A stretch of DNA of 64,000 nt from Acanthaster planci. Lineage: Eukaryota > Echinodermata > Asteroidea > Valvatida > Acanthasteridae. Below, one piece after another: positions 53,301 through 64,000 of this stretch. The stretch covers positions 275,980-339,979 of the forward strand of contig NW_019091518.1 in the NCBI RefSeq assembly GCF_001949145.1. Reading direction: 5' to 3'. The position numbers and the translations under genes were made by a program. The number at the start of each line of letters is the position of its first letter. Position 1 is the first letter of the stretch. The notes beneath the pieces are model-generated. The model did no database searches, was not told the origin of the DNA, and was given only the letters and a program-made list of their open reading frames with translations.

Positions 53301-55446
53301 GGTGCGTGTAACAAAAGATAGTACTTGGAACAAAAGACCCTGCTGCTGGGAATCGCCATAATTTTTGGGCTTGCATTTTTTGAAGGTAATCAGTCACTGT
53401 TTTTAAACAGGATGTACCACTGTTTTGGGCATAGTGTGCCCACGGATAAGGGCCCCATTGATGAGCAACACAGCACCGCTGCATGCTAATCCAGTGCGTT
53501 TGAAAAGACAGCACTCGCATTCCCTGGGAACAAAGGAATTACACAACACCTCACAATTTTGGGCTCTCTTCACAGGGTGGCAGGCCTCGCTGAAATACTC
53601 AGGAGTCAATGGAGGTTTCCTGTCAGTTAGAGTAGCCACCAAACAGTCATTCATGTGGGTGTAAACCATTTTTAAAAGCACCCAGCAGCAAGTGGTTAAA
53701 TGTTTATTTCTGAATTTACAAAGCCAGCCATCTACTGTTTCGGCAGTTTGTTTTATTATCAAACCAGCTGCCACAACCCAAAAACAAAGATTCTGGACTT
53801 GAGTTCCATCCCCCTAACCAGGTCTTTTTCAGTCCTCAAACTTTGTTCTTCATGCTGTGCACTAATGCTGTAAAATATCTCTGCAGAAGACACCATAAGA
53901 AAAAATACCTTCTTCATTTTGAAAGTCCACTCGCATTTGCCTTGCGACGTTTCCTTGGCCAGTGTTTTCCAACGCAGTCAGGAATTCATTAAACCACTCT
54001 GGAGCAAGCGTTCTTAGTGTCAGATGAAGCAATGCACACCTTGCAAGATCAAGGTGCCCATTGGCATATGTAGCCATAATGCGCTCTCTATCATCAATGT
54101 GAATGTATGTGAGGTGCGGAATCATGCCAGAAGGATCGATATCCTGTGCGAGTCTTTGATAATGCTTCTTTATCAGTCCACGCTCTCTGTCGTATTGGGG
54201 GATGTTGCGGACTCCCTCGATGTGGTCAGCCAGTAGCCTGTTGGTATCGCCGTCTGGAAAGTAATAGGAAAAATCACAATATGGCTCTAAAACCAGACAG
54301 ATGTTGACATCAGTGAAAGCATATGAGAGTATTCAGATTGAAGAACAAAGAACCAGTTTTTATGAGACGCAAATATTTATTTATGTCAGCAATTAAGTTT
54401 GTCCAGGGATTTTCCTGTGCCAATTACACAGAGGATATCAATATCTGTATCCAAGGTAGTGAAAATGAAAAACTCATCCCCATATGCTAGAGTAACATTT
54501 TAGTCTCAATAAATAATGTCTATATTCAACATGTGCGGATAGTCCAAGTAACAACTATGTGCGATTTTGAGTGTGTATGATCCCTGGTGTTAGATTTCTA
54601 CCTGATTGCTTCAAAGCTGAAATGAACTGTGACACAACATCTGATGGATTAAACCAAATTATCCTCAATAAAAACCGGATCCTGTCCTCTCTTGATTCTT
54701 TCCTTAAGATGCTTTCTTGCTCGTCTGTGGAAATAAAAACAGGAGAACGATCATTACGATAGAACCAAAGAACGAATCAGTTGCACAATAAATATGGTAC
54801 ATTTAAGAATGGAAAGATTTCAGATCGCACCAGCAGCAACTGGAAACAAGTCTACATGCTTCACAATTTCAAGACGTAAGACTTTCTGTTTGCATCACTG
54901 TATAATTCATTTGATTAGTAGTGATCTAACTGTGGACTGGTAAACTTGTTAACCAGCAATTTTTAAGCAGTCTTTGATGACTATCTGCAAGTGTAAAGCT
55001 GGGGCATAAGTTCAGTCATTCAAGGAATTAACCACTTGTAGACGATATCATGTTTGACAGAAAATATCAATTTTTGAAGAATACAATGTCTGATAGACAT
55101 ACAGGCCAAACGCCATGAATCCTGAATTACAAGAGTCATTTGAAACTATAGTTGTGCAACAGTGCTTGATGACAAGTTCTTACTTTTTCAACAAAATAAA
55201 GCATGCCCACAGAGTGATACATGTATATTTGCTACCACACAGGCTTGGGTTCAGCAACCAAGTTCAACACAAAGTCTACCTACCAACTGAAATGAGACAT
55301 GATTGCACCAGTGCACCCAGGAAACCAGAGTCTATTGATAGGTGGTTCAGAAGCGGAGCCCTGAAGACAACAGTTAGGAGGCCATTATTGGCTGATGATG
55401 GATCTCCAGATCCCTTGAACTTCTGTTGATTCAGAGCCGCCATCAT
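44370..55446 (-). CDS. RIG-I-like receptor 2 with two CARDs (CARD-CARD-helicase-CTD)
   Basis: The minus-strand exons are 55446-55284, 54724-54602, 54253-53909, 52984-52844, 52416-52338, 51797-51652, 51202-51035, 50580-50440, 49959-49742, 49493-49269, 48630-48556, 48298-48136, 47921-47823, 47407-47241, 47015-46874, 46272-46051, 45643-45476 and 45019-44370. They total 3435 nt (1144 residues) in one frame, and an in-frame stop lies just before the ATG. In order: CARD1 (about 24-96, split by an intron; [18 protein letters not shown] closes it), CARD2 (about 120-203, ending [16 protein letters not shown]), an Arg/Ser-rich basic linker (about 284-312), an Asn-rich RHIM-like segment (356-378), helicase motifs APTGSGKT (471-478), DECH (577-580), [15 protein letters not shown] and QIKGRTRA, and a zinc-binding C-terminal domain with CINC and CKRC. 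Family role: cytosolic dsRNA sensing, with CARDs recruiting a MAVS-like adaptor. Nine core exons match RLR1 in length. One intron uses a GC donor (51034). Confidence 0.92.
46287..46690. other. Assembly gap (404 N)
   Basis: A run of N bases lies in the RLR2 intron between exons 46874-47015 and 46051-46272. Exons on both sides join in phase without needing anything from the gap, as in RLR1. Open frames read across the gap are artefacts. Confidence 0.98.
48803..48970. mobile_element. MITE with long terminal inverted repeats, TA target site
   Basis: The element is 168 bp long. Its ends read CGGCCGTTTCACAATAG and, on the other strand, GGACCGTTTCACAATAG, and near-complementarity extends for about 55 bp from each end. 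It includes TTGGCCAATCACAA on one arm and TTGTGATTGGCCAA on the other. It is flanked on both sides by TA (48801-48802 and 48971-48972). It sits in the RLR2 intron between exons 10 and 11. The TA duplication suggests a Tc1/mariner-type source, which is inference. It has no coding capacity. Confidence 0.85.
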
Positions 55447-55864
55447 GCATTAGAAAAGTGTCCTTCAAAAACCAAAAGTGATTCCTTCAACTAATAAACT
55501 CTGCAGCTCAGGATGTGGAGGTATGACTCAAACCAAACAAAAAAATCATCACGTCAAAGTATCCATTGGCAGATCCTAGGAGGGGGCAAGGGTCTGGGAT
55601 CAAGAATGCCCCCAAAGGGTCCATTTGTTGTATTTGAGATATAGTGATTGGAGATTTTTTGGAACAATTTCACTTCCTATCTTTCCCCAAGAGTGTAAAA
55701 AGTCCCGGAATTTAGTCTCACCCGTAAGAAAGAGGCAGGAAGGTAATCAGCCTACATAATGAAATTCTAAACTTAAATTAGACACGACATAAAAACTGCC
55801 TTCCCCAAAATTAAAAACAACAACGAAAATTAATTCTGAATCTGCTCTTGGAAGCAGCATAGGC

Positions 55865-55961
55865 TATATCCGAATCTCTTGTCTAAAGCTAGGTCTAGGT
55901 CTTCCCTCCATTGGACAATAGACCTTGCCGTAGTTCAGGAAGCCCGTTTCGGACACAGCCA
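55865..55961. mobile_element. Transposon relic family A, copy 2
   Basis: This copy runs from GGCTATATCCGAATCTCTTG to GTTTCGGACACAGCC and matches copy 1 in the same orientation, with an internal deletion of about 25 bp. It is flanked by ATA on both sides, which fits a three-base target duplication. It lies about 0.4 kb upstream of the RLR2 start codon. Confidence 0.7.
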
Positions 55962-56586
55962 TAAACTCACTTTGCTTTCATTCTTGAGGTCGGAGATTGT
56001 TCCATTATTGCACTTGACGTCTGGGGAAAGGGGCAACTCTCCATTCACTTTCTACAGGGATTCGTATGTTTTCTTTTGTTTGGCAACAATATGATAAAAA
56101 TTACTGAAACCTTTTCAGTACAGAGTGGGAGATGTTTATAGCGCATAAATAGTGAATTTTCAGACACGTTTGATGTAAAGGTCAAGAGTTTAGTCAGTAA
56201 TTCAGATTTTTCCACCTAGACCGCAACACTATTTTTGCCCCTTTCAGTTTTGAGTGTGAAATATGGAATAGCCATCAACTGACCAATCAGAGAGAGAATC
56301 AAGAATCAGTGACATCATCCTGACCTCTAGAATGGAGTAATCAGGCTCTGTCCAACCTGGTCCGAGTAACTTAGATGGAATCGCCCGACCATGTCCAAAT
56401 GTTAAAACAGGTGATCTGTAGAGTCCGAGTTACTCGGATTATATCCGGCCCTACAGTCAGGAATTTATTCCATATGAACTTCATGGCATTATTACCTTGG
56501 CCTAAATTTCTGAAGGCCATAAGATTTTTATTAGCATACAATCTTCTGCTCTTTGTGCATCGGGATCCATCAGCTTCCACCTTAGC

Positions 56587-56703
56587 TTAGGCCGTGTCCA
56601 AAACGGGCTTCCAGAGCTACGGCTAGGTCTATTGTCTACGCATCTCCATGCATTTCCAATGGAGCGAAGACCTAGACCTAGCTCTAGACAAGAGATTCCG
56701 ATG
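56587..56703. mobile_element. Transposon relic family A, copy 3 (reverse orientation)
   Basis: This copy begins GGCCGTGTCCAAAACGGGCT and ends AGAGATTCCGATGCAGCC, the reverse complement of copy 1. It is bounded by TTA on the left and TAA on the right. That flank, the GGC ends and the small size recall PIF/Harbinger-derived miniature elements, which is inference. Confidence 0.7.
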
Positions 56704-58611
56704 CAGCCTAAGTTTCAACTTCAAGCTAGACCGAAAAGTATTGATAACGGATAGTTACAAGGCATAAGCCTAAATCTGTTTCCTCGTGCTAATTTCTTGG
56801 AGAGTTTGATACACGGACATCATTTGACACCCTGTGCAAAATTAAAACCCAATGTTGCCAAAAAAGAATGGTCTAAAAAAAGGCTTAGACAGTGTCAGTG
56901 TTGAGATCTGGCACATACCACGCACGGAAGTTTACAATGGATACGTACCTGACAATCGTGAATTATTCTTGTTTGAACCCGGAGCGGTCACGGCGGCATG
57001 GTGCCCGATACGTAGGCGGCTTTTTAGGACGTTAGGTCCCGTCCATCCGCCCGTAATATCATATCGAAATGATGTCAACCAGCAAACTTTCTGCGACAAT
57101 GGTGTTTTGAAGGTACTGCAACAATGCAATCCAAGAGATGACCATCGGCACGCGGCAGTGCGTATCACTTTTTTCATGAAATAACACAGGCACATTATTC
57201 CATAGCGCGCAAGCCTTCGCACGTACGGGAACCGTGAGCTGCACTGTGCGATGAGAAATCGCGGGGATTCCCCCAATGTGCAATCATATAGGCGCGCACA
57301 AACAAGCGAAAGTAACAGCGCCACCATAATATTTCTTCAAGCTTTACGTCGAGACCGTATGATTACAGATTGTCTTCTAGGTCATTCAAAACAGTGCAAC
57401 TTTACAAGGCAACTTGTTCAATTTTATGACAACTTTTTGTATGATCTACACTCTAAACAGGCTCTCGTGGGGGCACTTTATCTGTGCTTTTTCATGTTAT
57501 AATTACAAATTTTCGGGTGCGAATTAATTTCACATTGCTTTAAAAGTGTTTTTTCCCTACAGTCCAATAGATTTTGTGAATAAAAAAGACGTAGAGATAA
57601 AACAAAAGACCCTTTTTTTGGATTTAATAAAACAAACTATGCATGCACTTCGTCTGACAGTTTACAATTACTGTTGTGATATTATGGATAACATGTAAAT
57701 TGTAAGGGTGGTGTCTAGAAAGAGCACTGACGACATTGATATTCAGTTTTAAACGAGTTTCATTTTTCAACAAAGAACTCTTTTGGCATGGTCGTTCCCT
57801 TCTGCCTTAAAAGTTCCTGAATTATTTTCATTTTGAATGGGAAAACTAGGTTCCAATGCTGCAAAATTCTTCAAACGTTTAGCCCAGAAACAGTTTGAAC
57901 GGAAAAATGTACATACTCATGTCAAAACTCACCAACAAATCGGTGAAATAAAAAGTCTTGTCTTGAGTTTAATGCTTTATTTGAGTGTGTGATGTTAATT
58001 TTCCCAAGATTAAACATAATCCCCACTTTTGAGTTGGAATTGCCCAACTTCACAAAATACTCTAAACCGAAACATCTCCTTTTCACACAGTGTTTCATTG
58101 AAGAAAAATATTACTTAATGTTTGACTCGGGTTCACTTCCCCTATAGGCCCATGCTCCCCCCCCCCCTTTGGCCGCCCAGAAGCTAGCTCGCCGCGGCAA
58201 GTCCAAAAGCATGGCTTGGGAATTGTTTACCCTCCCTTCACCCATGTGAAAAACTTAACTCAATGCCTTTTCATTTATTCATTTTTTTTTATCTCTTAAC
58301 CACGTAATTCTAACAGCAAGAAAAATCGCTATTTACAGGAAAGGTACAATTAAACAAATATGATAAACCATAAAGACAAATATGTATAAAACATTACAAA
58401 TATGAAAACATATACATATATAAAAATGAAAATGAGCTAAGTAAGTATCGGTCCCTATTCACAAGCTACCGGATTTGCATTTATGATCTATTTTCAGCAT
58501 CTCAAGAACAGCTGTTGAATACTCTATCTTGGCAACATGCCAAAAAAGCACTCCATGGAATGCACTTGCCACTGAAAACACCTCAAACGTACGTGTCCAC
58601 GACCGTTTTTT

Positions 58612-58738
58612 AGTAAAGCAATTGAAACACTGAAAAACCAAAACAGAAACCGAGAAAAATAAAGTAAAGTAAAGTAAATAAAGTTTCGTAAAGCAATTGA
58701 AACCTTGAAAAAACAAAACAGAAACCGAGAAAAATAAA
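58612..58738. repeat. Direct repeat, period about 75 bp
   Basis: Two copies of an AT-rich segment of about 50 bp (AAAGCAATTGAAAC... ending in ACCGAGAAAAATAAA) start at about 58615 and 58690. They are separated by an AAAGT microrepeat. It looks like local tandem duplication without coding meaning. Confidence 0.75.
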
Positions 58739-59759
58739 CAAACATGTAATTAGAGAAAGTCAGACTTGTTTTAAGAATGAAAACATAAACAATGAACATC
58801 GCATTTATATTTCAATTTCTTAAACCGACCGGCCTATGCAATCTTACTATGTTCCATCTCACGTTGATTTTTTTAATAACCTTAAACGAACCCGTCACAG
58901 CCCTGTCGCACTGACTCACTTCTACACTGTTTACACACTGAGCGCATGCGCATTATACATATTACCAAATATGGATTTGCAGAGCGCTCTGGTCGCTTAG
59001 ACGTGTATTCAGCCATTTTGTGCTATTTGCACTCTGTACAATTTGAAAGCATAGGTTTTGTCCTAAGTTGCCTCCTGTGAATCCACATTAGTGAACACTG
59101 TGTTAGACAAAAGAAGTGTCCCTAGCTCACCTTGGAAAGGTGTTTCACTGCAAATGCAAGATAATTTGGTAATAAGATACTTCACTGAATTATACTTATA
59201 GTGAAATTTAAAAAAATTAAGTACTTTTTGTTATCATAATCTTCTTTGCAGTTCAGGTGGATATTTTATTTTAAGTGGTCTCCATCAGATAATGTCTGCA
59301 GTTATCACACTTTGCAAAAATGGTGTCTTTAGGTCTAGTCTCAAGGGGCAAAATGTGTTTTTCCCCAAAACTGTGGTCCCATTTTCACCAGTAAGAATTC
59401 TCCCCATATCCATCCCCCCCAGATCAGTTGTTGGTACCGTTTGTAAAATGCTGGTACTTTTAATTCAAGATCAAAAAACAGAATCACCCACATGCTCCGG
59501 GGGATACGTAGGCCTGATGAGCAGTGCGTAGCGTACGACGTTTGACTCGTATGCTAACTGCATGTAATTAGGTTCATACGACTGGAGATGGAGTCTACCA
59601 CGTACTTGCCAGCTTCGAATCACCTGTACGTTCGAAACCCATGGGAACCCCTTCTATTATTCGATGTGAGCTGTGCAGTAGTGCGGGGGGCACATTAATT
59701 TTGAAAGCTAACCGCTTCGTGGCCCCACCCTAGGGGATTGGCCTGAGTAAAAAAGATTG

Positions 59760-59769
59760 CCTTATTTGG
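59760..59769. promoter_or_regulatory. Distal CArG box (SRF site), actin
   Basis: CCTTATTTGG matches the CC(A/T)6GG consensus exactly. It is identical to the proximal site 252 bp downstream. Serum response factor sites of this type control actin genes in many animals. Confidence 0.55.
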
Positions 59770-60011
59770 CTAAGGTTGAAATAAGCTGCCCCTGGAATTA
59801 GTACGTCTGCGCACAAAGCCTCATCGCCGAAAATAAAACCTGGCATCACAGATACCTTGTGTAAATGTAAACAATAGTTCTAACGTGCTCCATCGACTGC
59901 CAGGTCAACGGGCTTCCTGTAAACTCATGAATAATACATCTTACTCATCAAATACAAATATCATTGGGGAGAATCTCAGAAACTGATGTAATGACTTTGC
60001 TCTCAAGTTTT

Positions 60012-60021
60012 CCTTATTTGG
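60012..60021. promoter_or_regulatory. Proximal CArG box (SRF site), actin
   Basis: A second exact CCTTATTTGG lies 34 bp upstream of the TATA box of the actin gene (start to start). This position is typical for a functional serum response element in an actin promoter. Confidence 0.7.
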
Positions 60022-60045
60022 AGGCAAGATTTCTGCCACCAACTG

Positions 60046-60054
60046 TATATATAG
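60046..60054 (+). promoter_or_regulatory. TATA box, actin promoter
   Basis: TATATATAG lies just after the proximal CArG box. Transcription would start near 60075-60085. A noncoding first exon could end at the donor GTAAAAAC (60234) and join an acceptor near 60603 (TTTGGCAG), 44 bases before the ATG. A 5'-untranslated intron is common in actin genes. Confidence 0.7.
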
Positions 60055-60646
60055 GGGTACCTTGCTCCCTTCCAGCCAAGAAAACCACCTGCGATGAAAG
60101 AGAGACCTTCTGACTGATTTGAAGCACGGAACAAGAGCCGACAGTCGTACTGACAGCTACATTTTCGTCTCGATAAAACCCTCAAGAGATATACGGCACA
60201 AGTCAATACATCGACAGAGCTGCTACAACTCCGGTAAAAACATTTCTGTTAGGTTTCCCAGTTAACATGGGATCCAGTAAAGATAAAAGTATATATGATG
60301 TCTCCAAGTACAATATTATTTGGAACTCCACACGAAAAGTTGAAATTACCAAGACCTCCGCCGTGGTTAAGCCTGCTTTAACTTGCAGATTGCGAAAATT
60401 CAATTAGAGCTGAAAGACTCATAATTTTTTCTGGACAACCATGTTCTTTTTCCTTCAAAAAAGGTAAAGTTTCGGTACTGCATTCTTGAAGATACAAATC
60501 GAGTCTGCGGAAAGCACCTTTTCAAATTTAAAAAAAAATCACAATGCTAGGCCAATTTCCTTTCAATTCTTTAAATGTGATTAATGTTATTTCTATTTGG
60601 CAGGTGATATTCTAATCTTTCCTAACTAACGAGAATCGACAGCATC

Positions 60647-63027
60647 ATGTCTGCATTCGAAGACGATGACATTTGCCCGTTGGTAGTAGATAATGGCTCC
60701 GGCATGTGTAAGGCTGGTTTCGCCGGGGACGATGCCCCTCGAGCCGTCTTCCCAGCTGTGGTGGGCAGACCTCGTCACGAGGTAATCAAAGATCTTAATT
60801 TCTGTGTTTTGGGTAATTTTGACCAGTTCTGTAATTCCTGGAGTTTGTTTTGCTTCCCCCCTCCCCCCAGAAAAAAAGTGCACTTGGCCCAGAGTAGACA
60901 AATTAAAGTTGATGTCAAGTCAAGACAAAATACTTGCGCACCTTACTGAGACGTAGAAATTCGCAAGATTTCCTGTGTATTGTAAATTGGGGGGGTTCTA
61001 TGTGATCTGTCCCTTATCCCTCAACTGTTCTTTAGTTAGCAATTCTGTAATATTTTTCGCGCAAGACATGCTTTAAATTTATTCTTACACAAATGAGTTA
61101 AATTTAGTTTTTGACACATTCCCATTTATTTTTTAAAAATCTCAGGTAATGATGGTGGGAATGGGCAAGAAGGACAGCTACATCGGTGACGAAGCCCAGA
61201 GCAAGCGAGGAATTCTGACCCTCAAATATCCCATAGAGCACGGCATAGTGACCAACTGGGACGACATGGAGAAGATCTGGCATCACACCTTCTACAACGA
61301 GCTCCGCGTGGCACCAGAGGAGCACCCAGTTCTTCTGACTGAGGCCCCACTCAATCCAAAAGCCAACAGAGAAAAGATGACTCAAGTAAGTAGAAGTCGG
61401 GCGCATGAGGGTTTTGAAATTTTTAAAACTTCATGGGAAATTCAACAATTGTGGCAATGCAACAATTAACAATTTCATTTCAGTCCTCAAGATGTCAATG
61501 ATGTATGCATGCCAATTCAAATTTGCCGGTTGTGACGTTATCAACAGACAGAATGGATCACAATGTTTCCTGAAATGCTTCCGAATAATAATATATTTTG
61601 CACAACCCATTTTCCTAGTGTTCTTTTGGTATTAAGATGCCACACTTGAATAGGAAAATTAAAGAATTGAAAATATTTTGTTCATTTCATACTGACAAGC
61701 ATACGTTAAAAATTATATGACACATAATCAAGTTATCATGAGTTTAAACAGTTTTTTTTAACTTCAACATATTTTCACTGTCCGAAATTTCGATTTTCAA
61801 ATTTTCATGATCAAATTTTGAGGTATTTCAATTTTTGGATGAATTGTATTTATTGACGAAACGGTTCGTTATATTTTAATTTATTTTAATTCAATGCACA
61901 TCCATTTTTGGTAGATCATGTTCGAGACGTTCAATGTCCCTGCCATGTACGTCAGCATCCAGGCGGTCTTGTCCTTGTACTCGTCCGGCCGAACCACCGG
62001 CGTGGTCTTTGACTCTGGTGACGGGGTGTCCCACGTTGTGCCCATCTACGAGGGCTACTCACTGCCCCACGCCATCCAGAGACTGGACTTGGCCGGCCGG
62101 GACCTGACCGATTACCTCATGGTCATTCTGTCGGAGCGGGGATACGCCTTCTCCTCGTCAGGTGAGTCTTGCAAGAGTTTCACTTACCCAGTCTTTGGGA
62201 ACATTTATCAAGCTGATCGGTACAAAATCTGCAACATTATTTTATTCAGAGTTTGACTTTGGGTTTGTCTTGTCTGCACTCATCAAAGATTTTCATGGGC
62301 CATTTCGCAACTGGAGACGAAATAAAAATATTTTCCGTGTAGCTGCGCTTGTCTCTCTCATAAAATTTGAGGAGCTGAGTCCAGTAAGCTATGGTCAGCA
62401 TGAAACGAAGCCAGCACGCATTGTTCCGACCAACCATACTTCCCGATATCAACGGCAGGTACTGCATATAAAACCATCTTGTCAATTTCTCGATACTCTT
62501 TCACAATAGCTGAGAGGGAAATTGTCCGTGACATCAAGGAGAAACTTTGCTACTTAGCTCTGGACTTCGACCAGGAGATGGTGACCGCCCAAAGCAGCTC
62601 CAGCGTGGAAAAGAGCTACGAGCTTCCCGATGGTCAGACGATCACCATCGGCAACGAGAGGTTCCGCTGTCCAGAGGTACTGTTCCAACCCTCCCTCATC
62701 GGGATGGAGTCGGCTGGTATCCACGAGGTACTGTACAACAGCGTCATGAAATGCGACATGGACATCCGCAGAGACATGTACGCCAATGTAGTGATGTCTG
62801 GGGGTTCCACCATGTTCCCGGGCACGGCTGATCGGATGAGCAAGGAACTCACTGCCCTGGTCCCGCCCAGTTCCAAGGTGAAGATAATTGCACCCCCGGA
62901 GAGGAAGTACTCGGTGTGGATAGGTGGATCTATACTCGCCTCGCTCTCCACCTTTGGGCAAATGTGGATTTCCAAGCAGGAGTACGACGAGAACGGACCT
63001 GGTATCGTTCATCGGAAATGTTTCTAG
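60647..63027 (+). CDS. Actin
   Basis: The coding exons are 60647-60781, 61146-61385, 61915-62161 and 62510-63027 (TAG), giving 379 residues against the usual 375-376. Actin polymerises into ATP-binding microfilaments for contraction, shape and transport. The sequence follows the family throughout: [20 protein letters not shown] near the N-terminus, the second nucleotide-binding segment [35 protein letters not shown], and the end SGP-like [12 protein letters not shown]. The N-terminus MSAFEDDDI is a few residues longer than in cytoplasmic actins but acidic as usual. The [10 protein letters not shown] form is of cytoplasmic rather than vertebrate muscle type. Introns fall after canonical codons 41 and 121 and within 204. 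Several substitutions at normally fixed places ([13 protein letters not shown] in place of RHQGVMVGMGQKD) mark a divergent paralogue. All exons are open, so it is probably functional. Two CArG boxes and a TATA box precede it. Confidence 0.96.
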
Positions 63028-64000
63028 TTTGGAAAGTTCACAGAAGAAAATTTTGTCTATTTTCGGTTTCAGTCGGAGTCCAAAACTTTATTTTCTCGAA
63101 ATGTGCTTTCTTCGGTTTAGATACAGTCTTGGGCGTGCGTATGATACACAAATGAAACAATTTTTGTGTTTACAGAAAATATGTTCTAATCAATTTTCAT
63201 CTGAAATGTTGAGGTTTTGCGCGAAAATTCAACTGTTGTTAGTTAATGTTGCAAGACTGACTGAAGAGCGTTTTGTTATAAAACACAAAATAGTTCTAAT
63301 CTTGATACATAGTAAAACGCATGTGACTATTATTGGTTAAATATGCATTGGGACTTTTCAACGAGTTTTAAAAATGAAGTCTAATTCAAATGTGAATTAC
63401 AGGCAACATAGCAATTGTTTGTCTCGCATTTTTCTGTATAATAAACACCGTTAAAATTAGTCATATTTTATATATACTACAGTTAAGCCCAAAATGATTA
63501 ACTTCGTACCCATTCTAACTTCGGGTAACATAAAGTTTAAAGCCAAAAGACCATAGACCGGACACCTGATCTTTACACGAATAGCTCTTACAAAGGCAAT
63601 GCTAGTTTTTGTGTGACTGTGTCGCTCATCAGTCCAGTTCAAAAGTTATTAGTAAAATAGCGGCCACATTTTTCAAAAGGGTAACATTGAGCTTAACTGT
63701 AGTTTTTAGTTATAGACGCGTAATGTATTTAATGCACATAAGTAACCACATCCACATAGTGAAGAAAATATTTTTGTAAAACCAGTTTTTCCTTGATTCC
63801 CAATTTAAACTTCATTATCTTGTTATATCTGTTTATAATGAAGTAGACAATTGTGTTCACAATACTCTCGGGTTTACGTCTTAAATAAACATTTCAGCAT
63901 TCTTTCCGAAAGAAATACTCCGCAGGCTGGTGGAGTGATGGGTTACTTTGAACACGCTAAAGTTAATGCGAGTTAGCATTTTAATTTCAATTTTGTATTC
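63028..64000. other. Actin 3' flank
   Basis: The first roughly 0.4 kb is likely 3' untranslated region, and the remainder is AT-rich intergenic sequence. I see no further gene before the window ends. Confidence 0.5.
63440..63445 (+). promoter_or_regulatory. Polyadenylation signal, actin
   Basis: AATAAA lies about 0.41 kb after the actin stop codon. A further AATAAA occurs near 63883. The first is the better candidate by distance. Confidence 0.5.

Larger units (their letters stand above)
55447..60003. other. RLR2-actin intergenic region
   Basis: This stretch holds the 5' flanks of two divergently transcribed genes. No coding exon is supported. It contains two copies of transposon family A and a 75-bp-period direct repeat. 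A C run lies near 58158. Open frames such as the minus-strand one at 56932-57327 show no domain and no joining exon. Confidence 0.45.

Noticed and set aside
56932-57327. Minus-strand open frame of 131 codons upstream of RLR2
   Set aside because: RLR2 exon 1 has its own ATG preceded by an in-frame stop, so this is not its N-terminus; no domain was seen.
61902-61911. Third CArG match (CCATTTTTGG)
   Set aside because: It overlaps the splice acceptor of actin exon 3, so its T run is explained by the polypyrimidine tract.
62554-63012. Minus-strand open frame of 152 codons
   Set aside because: It is the antisense shadow of the last actin exon, where coding bias keeps the other frames open.

Overview
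This looks like a gene-bearing segment of an animal nuclear genome. Protein-coding sequence is split into short exons with GT-AG borders and AT-rich introns, and small non-autonomous DNA transposons are scattered between and within genes. The gene families (GEMIN2, pleckstrin, CARD-bearing RIG-I-like receptors, a MARCH-type ubiquitin ligase and an actin split after codons 41, 121 and within 204 in standard actin numbering) fit an invertebrate deuterostome. The actin intron positions are those I associate with echinoderms, so an echinoderm such as a sea star is my best guess. That is inference, not proof.

Layout. 1-5.9 kb: no gene seen; several hairpin or tandem repeats. 5.9-7.6 kb (minus strand): a three-exon membrane E3 ligase with a RINGv (C4HC3) finger and two transmembrane segments. 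7.8-15.4 kb: mostly gene-free, with two unassigned minus-strand candidate exons and a 165-bp tandem duplication. 15.5-18.8 kb (plus): GEMIN2, a core SMN-complex subunit, in six exons. 20.6-28.9 kb (plus): RIG-I-like receptor 1 (RLR1), 13 coding exons, 856 residues, with helicase and zinc-binding C-terminal domain but no CARD found. 31.5-40.7 kb (plus): a pleckstrin (PH-DEP-PH), nine exons, 387 residues. 44.4-55.4 kb (minus): RLR2, 18 coding exons, 1144 residues: two CARDs, an Arg/Ser-rich linker, an Asn-rich RHIM-like segment, helicase and C-terminal domain. A 404-base assembly gap lies inside one of its introns. 55.4-60.0 kb: intergenic, with transposon relics. 60.0-63.4 kb (plus): an actin gene with TATA box and two identical CArG boxes.

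All splice models were built by hand from reading phase, consensus splice sites and family similarity. For GEMIN2, RLR1, PLEK, RLR2 and actin the joined exons keep one open frame with exon sums divisible by three. The two RLRs point towards each other around pleckstrin. Nine consecutive helicase-core exons have identical lengths in both, so they are duplicates. They would sense viral-type RNA in the cytosol: RLR2 can signal through its CARDs, while RLR1 resembles an LGP2-like CARD-less regulator. Both carry an Asn/Gly/hydrophobic segment before the helicase that resembles an RHIM amyloid motif. This is the most unusual feature of the window and needs testing. The other genes (snRNP assembly, actin, pleckstrin, MARCH ligase) have no evident shared pathway with the RLRs.
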